Shown here in pieces: positions 10,843-19,814 of a stretch of 64,000 bases of DNA. Origin of the DNA: JACDAN01 sp963842235 (GTDB lineage: Bacteria > Actinomycetota > Thermoleophilia > Gaiellales > Gaiellaceae); assembly GCA_963842235.1 (NCBI GenBank), contig CAWJFT010000001.1:1364001-1428000 (forward strand). Direction: 5' to 3'. The notes under the pieces are model-generated. The model ran no database searches. It was not told the DNA's origin and saw nothing but the letters and a program-made list of their open reading frames with translations. Every line of letters begins with the position of its first letter. The stretch's first letter is position 1. A program made the position numbers and the translations under genes.

Positions 10843-13241
10843 CAGGCCTCCCCTCCCCCGTTCTTCGCCTCTCGCATTGCTCGCCACACCCGTTCCGGCG
10901 TGAGCGGCATGTCGACGTGGCGGATCCCGAGCGGCGCGAGCGCGTCCATGACCGCGTTCACCACCGCGGGCGTCGACGCGATCGTCCCCGTCTCGCCGGC
11001 GCCCTTCACTCCCAGCGGGTTGACGTCGGTCGGCGTCTCCGTCCGATCGACCTCGAACGAGGGGAAGAAGTCGGCCTTCGGGACGGCGTAGTCCATCATG
11101 CTCGCCGTCGCGAGCTGGCCGCTCTCGTCGTAGGCGCCGTACTCCCAGAGCGCCTGCGCGATCCCCTGCGCGATGCCGCCGTGCACCTGGCCGTCGACGA
11201 TCATCGGGTTGATCACCTTGCCGACGTCGTCGACAGCGATGTAGCGCTCGAGCTTGACTTCTCCCGTGTCGGGATCGATGTCGACCACCGCGATGTGCGT
11301 GCCGAACGGGAAGGTGCAGTTCGGCGGGTCGTAGTAGGTCGTGTCGTCGAGGAACGGCTCTTCGCCCTCGGGCAGGTCGTAGCCGAGCGCCGCGGCTCCG
11401 GCGATCTCCTGGATCGTCTTGGCGTTGTCCGGCGCGCCACGGACGAAGGCCTTGCCGTCCTCGAAGACGACGTCGTCGGCGTCCGCCTCGAGCATGTGCG
11501 CGGCGATCCGCCGTGCCTTCGCCTTGACCTTCTGGAGGCTGTTGTAGACCGCGACTGCACCGACGGCGGCGCTGCGGCTCGCGTAGGTGCCGTAGCCGAA
11601 CGGCGTGTTCAGCGTGTCGCCGATCTCGACCGTGACGTCCTCGATCGGGATCCCGAGCTCGGTGGCGACGACCTGGGAGACGGTGGTCGCGTGCCCCTGG
11701 CCCTGCGGCTGCGTGCCGATCGTGACGGCGACCTTGCCGGTCAGGTGCACTCGCACCATTGCGCTCTCCCACATCGCGGCGCCCCAGCCCTCGCCGACCG
11801 TTCCGATCCAGGCCGACGGCGCGGCGCCGCAGATCTCGACGTAGGTCGAGAAGCCGATACCGCGGTAGCGGCCCTGCTTCCGCGCCTCGTCCTGCTCGCG
11901 GCGGAAGCCCTCGTAGTCGACGATCTCGAGCGCGCGGTCGAGCGCCTTCTCGTAGTCACCGGTGTCGTACTCGAGCCCCCTGAGGATCCCGACGGGGTCG
12001 TAGGGGAACGCATCGGACGGGATGAAGTTCTGGCGGCGCACGTCGACCGGATCGAGGTCGAGCTCCCGCGCGAACAGGTCGACTGCCCGCTCGACGACGT
12101 AGGTCGCCTCCGGCCGGCCGGCGCCCCGGTAGGCGTCGACCATGCCCGTGTTCGTGTAGACGCCGAGCACCTGGCAAGAGATGTTCGGGATCCGGTAGGC
12201 GCCGGAGAGCATCCGCCCGTAGAGCGTCGTCGGAATGCCCGGCGCGATCGTCGAGAGGACTCCGCCGAGGTTCGCGTAGGTCTTCACCTTGAGCGCGGTG
12301 ATCGTGCCGTCGCGCTTCCCGCCGACCTCGACGTAGGCGACGTGGTCGCGGCCGTGCGTGGTCGCGGTGTAGTTCTCGCTCCTCGTCTCCTGCCACTTGA
12401 CCGGCCGCCCGACCTTCTCGGCCAGAGCCGCCATCAGCACGTACTCGTGGTAGAGGAAGATCTTCGTCCCGAAGCCGCCGCCGACGTGAGGCGCGATGCA
12501 GCGCATCTTCGTCTCCGAGATCCCGAAGACGAACGCCGTCATCAGCAACCGCATGATGTGCGGGTCCTGCGAGGACATCCAGACCGTGTACTGGCCGGTC
12601 GCGGGCTCGTAGGTCGCGGCCGCGCCGCGCACCTCCATGGGGTTCGGGATCAGCCGCTGGTTGACGAGCCGCTCCTTGACGACGACCTCCGCCTCACCGA
12701 GCGCCCGATCGGTCGACTCCGCGTCCCCGACGGACCAGTCCATCACGATGTTGCCGGGCGCGTTCTCGTGGAGCTGGATCGCGCCGTCGGCGGCCGCTTC
12801 CTCGACGTCGACGACGACGTCTAGCGGCTCCCAGTCCACCTCGATCAGCTCGCGCGCGTCCTCGGCGGCGTACTTGCTCTCCGCCACGACCGCGGCGACG
12901 CCGGCGCCGGTGAACGTGACGCGATCGATCTCGAGCGCGCGCGGCGTGTTGACGAAGTTCTCGACGCCGCCGGCCTGCCAGGCGCACGGAAGCGCCGGCA
13001 GGTGCTCGAAGTCCTTGCCGGTGAAGACGCCGATGACGCCGGGCGCCGCCTCCGCCGCCGACGTGTCGATGCTCTTGATTCGGGCATGCGCGTACGGCGA
13101 GCGCAGGATCGCCACGTGCGCCATGCCCGGCAGCTTGAGGTCGTCGAGGTACTTCGCAGCGCCCGTAATCAGGCTCGGGTCCTCGACGCGCCTGACGGGC
13201 TCGCCGACAAGGTTCGTGGGTGCCTCTGCAGCGGTCGTCAT
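10842..13241 (-). CDS. Form II CO dehydrogenase-like molybdenum hydroxylase large subunit
   Basis: A 799-residue, uninterrupted large subunit. The active-site loop reads AYRGAGR (about 12113-12133) rather than AYRCSFR, so the copper-ligand cysteine of form I enzymes is absent; this is the form II signature. Other conserved parts are 'APHVGGGFGTKIFLYHEY', 'GQPQGQGHATT'-like MCD contacts and 'VKGAGETGTIAS' with the catalytic glutamate. ATG at 13241 is preferred to the GTG three bases upstream because GGAGGT then lies six bases away. The substrate is unknown; an aldehyde, purine or aromatic substrate is as possible as CO. Confidence 0.92.
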   Translation of the reverse strand: MTTAAEAPTNLVGEPVRRVEDPSLITGAAKYLDDLKLPGMAHVAILRSPYAHARIKSIDTSAAEAAPGVIGVFTGKDFEHLPALPCAWQAGGVENFVNTPRALEIDRVTFTGAGVAAVVAESKYAAEDARELIEVDWEPLDVVVDVEEAAADGAIQLHENAPGNIVMDWSVGDAESTDRALGEAEVVVKERLVNQRLIPNPMEVRGAAATYEPATGQYTVWMSSQDPHIMRLLMTAFVFGISETKMRCIAPHVGGGFGTKIFLYHEYVLMAALAEKVGRPVKWQETRSENYTATTHGRDHVAYVEVGGKRDGTITALKVKTYANLGGVLSTIAPGIPTTLYGRMLSGAYRIPNISCQVLGVYTNTGMVDAYRGAGRPEATYVVERAVDLFARELDLDPVDVRRQNFIPSDAFPYDPVGILRGLEYDTGDYEKALDRALEIVDYEGFRREQDEARKQGRYRGIGFSTYVEICGAAPSAWIGTVGEGWGAAMWESAMVRVHLTGKVAVTIGTQPQGQGHATTVSQVVATELGIPIEDVTVEIGDTLNTPFGYGTYASRSAAVGAVAVYNSLQKVKAKARRIAAHMLEADADDVVFEDGKAFVRGAPDNAKTIQEIAGAAALGYDLPEGEEPFLDDTTYYDPPNCTFPFGTHIAVVDIDPDTGEVKLERYIAVDDVGKVINPMIVDGQVHGGIAQGIAQALWEYGAYDESGQLATASMMDYAVPKADFFPSFEVDRTETPTDVNPLGVKGAGETGTIASTPAVVNAVMDALAPLGIRHVDMPLTPERVWRAMREAKNGGGEA

Positions 13242-13699
13242 CACGCCACCTCCGCGGCTTCATGGACAGCCCGAACGATGTTCTCGTAGCCCGTGCACCG
13301 GCACAGGTTCCCCTCGAGCGCGTGCCGGATCTCGTCGTCGCTCGGATGCGGGCTTGCGGCGAGCAGGTCGACCGTGGCCATGATCATCCCCGGAGTGCAA
13401 TAGCCGCACTGCAGCCCGTGCTTCTCCCGGAAGGCCTCCTGCACGGCGTGGAGCGCTCCGTTCGAGGCCAGGCCCTCTATCGTCGTGACGGCCCTCCCAT
13501 CGGCCTGGACCGCCAGCACGGTGCAGGACTTCACGGCTTTCCCGTCCAGGTGAACGGTGCAGGAACCGCACTGAGAGGTGTCGCAGGCGATCTTCGTGCC
13601 CGTCAGCCCCACCTGGTCGCGAATGAAGTCGACGAGCAGGGTTCGCGGCTCCAGCTCGGCGTCCCTGGGGACGCCGTTCACGGTCATCGCGACGTGCAT
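13241..13699 (-). CDS. Form II CO dehydrogenase-like [2Fe-2S] subunit
   Basis: A 152-residue small subunit with both cluster motifs: C39, C44, C47, C59 for the ferredoxin-type cluster, and C98, C101, C133, C135 for the second (QCGYCTPG, CRCTGYEN). It is the first gene of the leftward S-L-M operon. A strong AGGAGGG ribosome binding site precedes the ATG, and the stop overlaps the large-subunit ATG by one base. The 119-base gap to the divergent M1 peptidase gene must hold the promoters for both directions. Confidence 0.93.
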   Translation of the reverse strand: MHVAMTVNGVPRDAELEPRTLLVDFIRDQVGLTGTKIACDTSQCGSCTVHLDGKAVKSCTVLAVQADGRAVTTIEGLASNGALHAVQEAFREKHGLQCGYCTPGMIMATVDLLAASPHPSDDEIRHALEGNLCRCTGYENIVRAVHEAAEVA

Positions 13700-13818
13700 C
13701 GGCCCTCCTTCGATCGTCGTCGGCGCTGGGGCGACTCTACGCTTCGACCTGGAGGTTTTCCACAGGGTTCGTGCGCCCCTATGCTTGCCGCCTCGCAAGC
13801 GATTCGAGGGGGAGCGAA

Positions 13819-15201
13819 ATGCTGAAGCGATTCCGCCGCGCCGCGCTTTGCGCGGCGGCCCTGCTTTTGATTCTGACTGGAACGGCCGGCGCCGCGGCCT
13901 TCCAGCCCGGCTCTTCGGGGCTCGGTGACCCGTTCTTTCCGAATGCCGGGAACGGCGGCTACGACGTCTCGCACTACTCACTGACGCTGGGCTATGAGCC
14001 GGCGTCCAAGCAGCTCGCCGGCAGCGCCGTCATCACGGCGACAGCGACGCAGGATCTCTCACGGTTCGACCTCGATCTGCGCGGCTTCTCGATCTCGCGC
14101 CTCGATGTGAACGGCCAAGCAGCGACGTTCACGCGCGAGGGCGAGCAGGAGCTCGTGGTCACGCCCAGTGCCGGACTTCCCTCGGGGAGCCAATTCACGG
14201 TCACGATCGACTACGCGGGAACGCCGCCGGTGATCACGGATCCGGACGAGTCGATCGAGGGCTGGGTGCCGACCGACGACGGTGCGTTCGTCGTCGGCGA
14301 GCCGCAGGGCTCGCCCGGCTGGTACCCGTCGAACGACAACCCGCGCGACAAGGCGACGTTCGACTTCAGCGTCACGGTGCCCGAGGGCCTGACCGCGCTG
14401 GCGAACGGCGTGCTCGTCTCGCACGCGACGAGCGGAGGCAAGACGACGTGGGTCTGGAGCGAGACCGATCCGATGGCGCCGTACCTCGCCACGTCGACGC
14501 TTGGGGTCTTCGACCTGACGATCTCGAAGGTCGGGAACATCCCGTCCTACGTCGCCGTCGACCCGAAGCTCTCGAAGGGCAACGTCCTGCGCAAGCTGCC
14601 CGCGATCATCCACTTCTACAGCTCGATCTACGGGCCGTATCCGTTCAACGCGGTCGGCTCGATCGTCGACAACGCGCCCCAGGTGGGGTACGCGCTGGAG
14701 ACCCAGACGAAGCCGGTCTATGACTCGATGCCCGACGAGGCGACGCTGGCCCACGAGCTTTCGCACCAGTGGTACGGCGACTCCATCACACTGACGCAGT
14801 GGCCCGACATCTGGCTGCATGAGGGCTTCGCGACGTGGTCGGAGTGGATCTGGAGCGAGCATTCGGGCGGCAGGACGGCCCAGAAGTACTTCGATCAGCT
14901 CTACAAGACGCCCGCGGACAACACGGCCTTCTGGACCCCGCCGCCGGCGGATCCAGGCTCGCCTGTCTTCATGTTCAACGGAACGATCTACTACCGCGGC
15001 GGCATGACGCTCCAGGCCCTGCGCCAGAAGGTCGGCGACTTCGCGTTCTTCCAGATCATGCGCGGGTGGGCGACCCAGAACCGCTACGGCAACGTGACGA
15101 CGCCGCAGTTCATCGCCCTCGCCGAGCAGGTCTCGGGGATGCAGCTCGATCACTTCTTCGACGTGTGGCTCTACCAACCGGAGAAGCCGACGTCTTGGTA
15201 G
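13819..15201 (+). CDS. Secreted M1-family zinc metallopeptidase
   Basis: A 460-residue protein with a signal peptide (RFRR then a 15-residue hydrophobic core, cleavage near AGA-AA at 27). It then has an aminopeptidase N-like beta-sandwich and a catalytic domain. The zinc site is complete: HELSH at 312-316 and the third ligand E335 in 'HEGFATW', with the standard 18-residue spacing. It lacks the large C-terminal helical domain of classic M1 enzymes, as do many actinobacterial short forms. GGGGGAG lies five bases before the ATG. It probably degrades peptides outside the cell; a bare peptide specificity cannot be read from sequence. Confidence 0.9.
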   Translation: MLKRFRRAALCAAALLLILTGTAGAAAFQPGSSGLGDPFFPNAGNGGYDVSHYSLTLGYEPASKQLAGSAVITATATQDLSRFDLDLRGFSISRLDVNGQAATFTREGEQELVVTPSAGLPSGSQFTVTIDYAGTPPVITDPDESIEGWVPTDDGAFVVGEPQGSPGWYPSNDNPRDKATFDFSVTVPEGLTALANGVLVSHATSGGKTTWVWSETDPMAPYLATSTLGVFDLTISKVGNIPSYVAVDPKLSKGNVLRKLPAIIHFYSSIYGPYPFNAVGSIVDNAPQVGYALETQTKPVYDSMPDEATLAHELSHQWYGDSITLTQWPDIWLHEGFATWSEWIWSEHSGGRTAQKYFDQLYKTPADNTAFWTPPPADPGSPVFMFNGTIYYRGGMTLQALRQKVGDFAFFQIMRGWATQNRYGNVTTPQFIALAEQVSGMQLDHFFDVWLYQPEKPTSW

Positions 15202-15239
15202 TCGCGGAGCTACTGTTCAGGCAAGGAGGTGAGCGCCGC

Positions 15240-15407
15240 ATGTGCCACTCGTCCAAGTGGGAGTACTGGGACTTTCTGAGAGAGCGAGAGCAGCGCGAAG
15301 ACGAGGCGCGCCGCAGCGTCGAGGTCGTCGACGAGCGCGACGTCCCCGAGCCGAAGATCGAGGCCGATCCGGAGCCTGAGCCCGAGCGCGAGCTCGTCAG
15401 CGTCTGA
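15240..15407 (+). CDS. Small acidic protein of unknown function
   Basis: A 55-residue, very acidic protein beginning MCHSSKWEYWDFLRER and ending in an alternating Pro-Glu-Asp tail. It follows the M1 peptidase gene by 38 bases. An AAGGAGG ribosome binding site precedes the ATG, and the gene ends six bases before a strong hairpin, so it is probably transcribed with the peptidase and is the last gene of that unit. No domain is recognised. The aromatic N-terminal helix followed by a charged tail suggests a small adaptor, which is a guess. Confidence 0.65.
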   Translation: MCHSSKWEYWDFLREREQREDEARRSVEVVDERDVPEPKIEADPEPEPERELVSV

Positions 15408-15413
15408 AGCCTG

Positions 15414-15448
15414 TTGAGTCGGCGGGCCGTCACGGCCCGCCGACTCAA
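15414..15448 (+). terminator. Strong hairpin after the M1 peptidase unit
   Basis: A perfect 15-base-pair inverted repeat (TTGAGTCGGCGGGCC / GGCCCGCCGACTCAA) with a five-base loop lies just after the small acidic gene. A long T-run is missing, so it may work as a GC-rich actinobacterial-type terminator. Confidence 0.75.
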
Positions 15449-15523
15449 ACCTAGAAACTCTTTACGAAAGCTTGACGCTTTCCGCTCAACCCGCGTGGCG
15501 CTTTGGCCGTTTAACCACGTACG

Positions 15524-15775
15524 GTGTTCGGTGCCTTTCCCCAGTCGGCCTACGTGCCCTGTTCCGAGTGCGGCGCGTCCGTCGAGCGCACGGCGCTCGC
15601 GACCCACATCTGTGACGCCGAGCGGCTGCTCGACTTCCGGCTCTCGCAGCTTCGCGAGGAGATCGCCGCGTTCGACCTCCAGCTCTCCGCGTGGCTCGCG
15701 TCGGCGCACGGACGCTTCGCGGCCTGGGTCGCCGAGCGCGACCGGCGGGCAGGCCTCGCCGGCCCACCCGCCTAG
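15524..15775 (+). CDS. Small CxxC...HxxC zinc-knuckle protein
   Basis: An 83-residue protein with 'PCSECGASV' followed 13 residues later by 'THIC', giving a probable CCHC zinc site in the first 35 residues. The rest is an amphipathic helix ending in Pro-Ala. It starts at a GTG with no obvious ribosome binding site; a leaderless transcript is possible. No neighbour shares its strand closely, and the function is unknown. Confidence 0.6.
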   Translation: MFGAFPQSAYVPCSECGASVERTALATHICDAERLLDFRLSQLREEIAAFDLQLSAWLASAHGRFAAWVAERDRRAGLAGPPA

Positions 15776-15793
15776 CCGTTCGGTCGTCCTCCC

Positions 15794-16264
15794 CTACTGA
15801 TCTAGGCGCTGGCCCTCGAGGACCTCGCCGCGCCAGGCGCCGGTCTCGATGCCCCCGCTCTCGACGAGCTCCTTGAAGCGCTCGAGGTCGGACTTGACGC
15901 CGTAGGTGTCCACGCCGACCTTGTCGGCGGCCGACTCGAGGAAGCCCTCCGGCTCCCAGGTCATGGTGACCTCGACCTTCGTGCGGTTCCCGTCGACTTG
16001 CTGGAAGCGCACCTCGCCGGCGTTTGGCTTGCCGTCGATCGAGCGCCAGGCGATCACGTTGTCCGGCTCCTGCCTGGTGATCTCGGCGTTCCACTCCTCA
16101 TGCTCGCCGCCGATCTCGGCAACCCAACGCAGGTGCGTGTCGTCGATCTGCCTGACCGACTCGACGTTCTCCATGAACTTCGGGAACTCCTCGAACTGCG
16201 TCCACTGGTTGTACGCGGTCGAGACCGGAACCTTGACCTCGATCGCCTCCTTGACTTCAGCCAT
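15794..16264 (-). CDS. SRPBCC (polyketide cyclase-like) family protein
   Basis: A 156-residue SRPBCC protein of the 'cyclase/dehydrase' group. The N-terminus reads 'IEVKVPVSTAYNQWTQFEEFP' (two elements of the helix-grip fold), 'VIAWRSIDG' lies in the middle, and a C-terminal helix 'DLERFKELVESGG' follows. In actinobacteria such genes are common and their ligands unknown. The ATG at 16264 is preferred over an upstream in-frame start because AAAGGGG lies about seven bases before it. It is divergent from the glycosidase gene. Confidence 0.85.
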   Translation of the reverse strand: MAEVKEAIEVKVPVSTAYNQWTQFEEFPKFMENVESVRQIDDTHLRWVAEIGGEHEEWNAEITRQEPDNVIAWRSIDGKPNAGEVRFQQVDGNRTKVEVTMTWEPEGFLESAADKVGVDTYGVKSDLERFKELVESGGIETGAWRGEVLEGQRLDQ

Positions 16265-16343
16265 CAGTGACCCCTTTCGGTTGAGTTCGTTTTCCCTACC
16301 CGGATTCAAGTTGCCCTAACAAGATCGCGATACGTTTCATGTG

Positions 16344-17606
16344 ATGCGTCGTGCGATGCTCGTTGCGCTCGTCGCTGCGGGCGTCCTCGCCAACCCCGCG
16401 GGCGCCTCCACGTGGCTGCAGTTCGGGCTCGTGGACACGCAGGAGGCCCTCGGCGGCCAGGCGCGCTTCGGGAGCACTCTCGGCGCGCTCCGCCCCCAAG
16501 TCGTCCGGATCATGCTCGGCTGGGGCGGGCCGTACGGCGTCGCCCGCGACCGGCGGCCGGCCGATGGCGCGAACCCCGCCGATCCGGCCTACGACTGGGG
16601 GCTCTACGACCGAGCGGTGCAGACGGCGGCAGCTCGGGGCGTCCGCGTCCTCTTCACGATCTACGCGACGCCGTGGTGGGCGAACGGCAAGACCCCGAAT
16701 GCCGCCCCGCAGAACTTCCAGCGGCTGCAGGAGTTCGCGTACGCGGCCGCGTCCCGGTACAGCGGCACCTACCGGCGCGCGGACGGAGTCGTCCTGCCGC
16801 GCGTCTCACTCTGGACGGCGTGGAACGAGCCGAACATCCCGCTCGGGCTGAAGCTGCAGTGGCGTCGGATCCACAAGCGCTGGGTGATCCAGAGCGCACG
16901 CGACTACGCGCGGATCTGCAACGCGGTCTACGACGGCGTTCATCTGACGCTGCTGCGCGGCGAGCAGGTGGCGTGCGGCGTGACGACCGCGCGCGGGAAC
17001 AATGCCCCGGCGTCGCGGCGGCCGTCAGTGGCGCCGATTGGCTTTCTGCAGGCTGCGAAGGCGGCCGGCATGCGCAACTTCGACGCGTATGCGCATCACC
17101 CCTACTCCGGGGACCCGAAGTTCGAGCCCGGCGCGAAGCCGAGGAACAAGCGGGCGATCACGCTCGGGAACATTCAGAAGCTGATCCGCGAGGTGACGCG
17201 GCTGTACGGACCGAAGCCGATCTGGATCACCGAGTACGCCTACGAGACGAGCCCGCCTGACCACGTCTTCGGGGTCGCGTGGGGCACGCAGGCGTTCTAC
17301 ATGCGCGACGCGTACGGGATCGCGCGGCGCAATCCGCGCATCGAGATGCTGCTCTGGTTCCTCGCGCGTGACGAGGTGAGGGCGAGCGGTTGGCAGTCAG
17401 GGCTCGTCTCGGCGGGTGGGCGGCGGAAGCCGTCGTTCTACGAGTTCCAGGAGCTCGCCAAGGTGGCGCGGAAGCATCAACTGACGGTGATGCGAAGCGT
17501 TCGGCGGGCCCGAGTCCCCGGGCTGCGGGATCTTCTGCGCGAGGCGGTCGCCTCCGGGATCGATCGGAGCTTGCTGCCACTCGGGCCCACGCTCGGCGCG
17601 CCGTAG
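16344..17606 (+). CDS. Secreted TIM-barrel glycoside hydrolase-like protein
   Basis: A 420-residue protein with an N-terminal signal peptide (MRRAMLVALVAAGVLANPAGA) and a clan GH-A barrel. The acid/base glutamate is E162 in 'WTAWNEPN' and the nucleophile candidate is E297 in 'IWITEYAYETS'. Spacing and motifs resemble GH5/GH39-type cellulase or glycosidase proteins of Thermoleophilia. Family and substrate cannot be fixed from motifs alone. The C-terminal 40 residues are basic and lie outside the barrel. The ATG at 16344 is preferred to the GTG one codon upstream. Confidence 0.8.
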   Translation: MRRAMLVALVAAGVLANPAGASTWLQFGLVDTQEALGGQARFGSTLGALRPQVVRIMLGWGGPYGVARDRRPADGANPADPAYDWGLYDRAVQTAAARGVRVLFTIYATPWWANGKTPNAAPQNFQRLQEFAYAAASRYSGTYRRADGVVLPRVSLWTAWNEPNIPLGLKLQWRRIHKRWVIQSARDYARICNAVYDGVHLTLLRGEQVACGVTTARGNNAPASRRPSVAPIGFLQAAKAAGMRNFDAYAHHPYSGDPKFEPGAKPRNKRAITLGNIQKLIREVTRLYGPKPIWITEYAYETSPPDHVFGVAWGTQAFYMRDAYGIARRNPRIEMLLWFLARDEVRASGWQSGLVSAGGRRKPSFYEFQELAKVARKHQLTVMRSVRRARVPGLRDLLREAVASGIDRSLLPLGPTLGAP

Positions 17607-17647
17607 CGCGGGGCCGGTCTCACAGAAGTCCTCGTGGTTGCGTTGGT

Positions 17648-17917
17648 ATGGGCGTGGCCGGCGGCAAGCCTTATCGCCTGATCGGACCTGACGGCGCCGA
17701 GTACCTGTCCTCCGTGCCGGGCGAGCTCGGCGGCCATCGGCGGAATCGGATCTACGGACGGCTCGACTGCCCGTCGGCGCTGCGTTGGCTTGCCAAGGGC
17801 CACCTCGTGCGCCACCGAGTGTTCTTTGCGGACGAGGAGACGGCGATCGCCGCCGGCTACCGGCCCTGCGCGGTGTGTCTGCCCGAGCGCTACCGGGCGT
17901 GGAAGGAGTCGCGCTAG
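17648..17917 (+). CDS. Ada-type metal-binding domain protein
   Basis: An 89-residue stand-alone protein resembling the zinc domain of the Ada methyl-phosphotriester repair protein. It has 'GRLDCPSALRWLAKG', 'RVFFADEETAIAAGYRPCAVCLPERY' and a short basic tail. In Ada four cysteines bind zinc and one accepts the methyl group. Here only three cysteines are present (the LDC and the CAVC pair); the expected cysteine four residues after the first is Leu. Thus methyl transfer as in Ada is unlikely, though nucleic-acid binding remains possible. Confidence 0.75.
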   Translation: MGVAGGKPYRLIGPDGAEYLSSVPGELGGHRRNRIYGRLDCPSALRWLAKGHLVRHRVFFADEETAIAAGYRPCAVCLPERYRAWKESR

Positions 17918-17960
17918 TCGGTGCATCGCCGCGGTGGCGGGCCGGGGATAGTCCCTCCGT

Positions 17961-18695
17961 TCAGCGCGCAGGGAGCTCGACGACCTGCTGCGTGAGGCCG
18001 CCGTCGAGGAGATAGCTCGCACCGGTCGCGTACCCAGCCTCGTCCGAGACGAGCCAGGCGACGAGCGCGGCGACCTCCTCCGGGCGCCCCGGCCGCTGGA
18101 GCGGGATCTCGCGGCGCAGGTCGTCGGCTTCGACGTTCCGCTCGGTGGCGATCGCCCCCGGCGCCACCGACACGACCCGCACAGAGGGAGCCAGCTCCAG
18201 CGCAAGCGCGCGGGTGATCATCCCGAGCGCCGCCTTCGCGGGGGCGTACAGCGCGAAGCCCGGCCGGGGAACGTGCTCGTGCACCGACGTGATGTTCACG
18301 ATCACGCCGCCATCGGCCCCCATGACCCGCGCCGCTTCCTGCGATGCCAAGAACGCGCCGCGCACATCAACCGAGAAGATCGTGTCGAAGTCCTCGGCCG
18401 TGAGCTCGAGGGCAGGCTTCGAGAGCGTTACGCCGGCGTTGTTGACGAGCACGTCGAGCCGCCCGAAGGCCGCGGCGGTCTCCCGCACCAGCCGCACGGG
18501 CACGTCCGGATCGGAGATGTCCCCCGAAACGTGGTGGACACGTCCACGCTCGGCCAGCCGGCGAAACGTCTCATCATCGGGATCGCGCGTCGCGAAGCCG
18601 AGCGCGTAGCCGTCCGCGACCAGGCGCTCGGCGATCGCGAGCCCGATACCAGTGTTCGCGCCGGTGACGAGCGCGACGCGGTCGGCGTTCCCCAG
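17961..18695 (-). CDS. SDR-family oxidoreductase
   Basis: A 244-residue short-chain dehydrogenase. It has the Rossmann motif TGANTGIG (about residues 11-18), the NNAG motif, the catalytic Ser in 'NITSVHEH' and YAPAK (YxxxK), with a typical C-terminus 'GASYLLDGGLTQQ'. The closest type is FabG/glucose-dehydrogenase-like enzymes; the substrate is unknown. The complete N-terminus has no ATG, GTG or TTG. The only in-frame candidate is a CTG placed directly after the stop of the preceding gene (TAG then CTG), so CTG initiation by translational coupling is the simplest reading. Confidence 0.85.
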   Translation of the reverse strand: MGNADRVALVTGANTGIGLAIAERLVADGYALGFATRDPDDETFRRLAERGRVHHVSGDISDPDVPVRLVRETAAAFGRLDVLVNNAGVTLSKPALELTAEDFDTIFSVDVRGAFLASQEAARVMGADGGVIVNITSVHEHVPRPGFALYAPAKAALGMITRALALELAPSVRVVSVAPGAIATERNVEADDLRREIPLQRPGRPEEVAALVAWLVSDEAGYATGASYLLDGGLTQQVVELPAR

Positions 18696-19695
18696 CTAGC
18701 TCATCTCCCGACGCTGACGCGACGCGATTGCAGCAAGCTCGGACTGCTCGAGCAGCGCCTCGGGGATCGCGACCACCCGACAAGGGGTCGCCGCCCGCAG
18801 CGTCGATGAGCGAAGGCCACCCTCGAGTGAAGCCCGCACGCCGAGGATCGCGCCGGGGCCGACCTCGGCCACAACGTCTCCGTCGACCTCGACGTCGAGC
18901 ATGCCGTCGAGCACGAGGTAGAGCTCTGTGCCAGGCTCGTCCTGCTCGACCAGCCTCTCTCCCTCCTTCAACTCGCGGCGCTCGAGGCCCTTCGGTTGGG
19001 ACATCACCAGTCGTGACAGCTCGCGCTCGAGCTCCGACTCCGCGGCCGCAATCAGCGCCGGCGAGTCCTCACCGCCCCACGGCATGTTCGGCCCGAACGA
19101 CTCGCGCCACCAGCGCTCGAAGTCGATCGTCCCACTCTTCTCGACGAGCTTGCCCTCATCGTCGTAGATCCAGTGGCGCGGGAAAGGGCTCGCTCCTGCG
19201 AGTGTGTACTTCGCCGTTCCGTCGGCGTAGACGATCAGCTGCAGCGTCGTCCAGGCCGATGCCGATGCAAGCTGGAAGAACGGCTTCCCGCTGACCCGTC
19301 GCGGGGCCGGAAGCCCCATTCGCCCGCCCGCGCTCTGCACGAACTTGACCCAGTCGGGCCCGCGCTCTGGCTCCTGCTGGATCAGCGGGTACTTGACGCC
19401 CGCGAAGGAGAGTCGTCTTCGGCCCGAGCTTGACCCGGGTGGAGCCGACGAGCGCACCGCCCGAGTAGCCCGCGTCGACGATCTTGCCTTCGTCCACCTC
19501 GATCCAGGCGCGCAGCTGGTTCGCCTCCCGGAACCGGTCGGCGTCGCGCAGCGCCTCGAGGTCACCCTCGCCGAGCCGATCCGGCGGCGGGTCGTCGTAG
19601 TGCGTGACCCCCAGCTCGAAGGGGAGCTTCGGCATGCCTTCGATCGCCTCCGAGGGGATCCATGTAACAGATGTGACGGATTTCTCGATCCTCAT
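18696..19695 (-). CDS. Cyclic nucleotide-binding domain protein (one-base frameshift)
   Basis: With one extra base removed near 19407 this is a 332-residue protein. Residues 1-215 form a domain found with cNMP-binding modules in Thermoleophilia ('VTWIPSEAIEGMPKLPFELGVTHYDDPPPD' spans its start; function unknown). Residues 225-325 are a cyclic nucleotide-binding fold (a 'GLERRELKEGERLVEQ' cap, 'GTELYLVLDGMLDVEVDG', then 'GAILGVRASLEGGLRS' in place of the usual FGExALL phosphate-binding cassette). The canonical Arg of the cassette is shifted, so cyclic nucleotide binding is uncertain. A GGAGAG ribosome binding site precedes the ATG. The SDR gene follows directly. Confidence 0.8.
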
Positions 19696-19814
19696 ACCCA
19701 CTCTCCTCATCGAATTCAAAGAATCCTTACCGGGTCTGGGCATTCACTTCAAACGGCAGGGGTATCCCTCACGCAAGAAACATCGGTAAATCGATGTAAG
19801 GGGGAAACCAGCTC

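Noticed and set aside
10800..12824. Long plus-strand open frame opposite the form II large subunit
   Set aside because: It is antisense to a conserved 799-residue protein, is Arg/Asp/His-rich and has no ribosome binding site; typical high-GC shadow.
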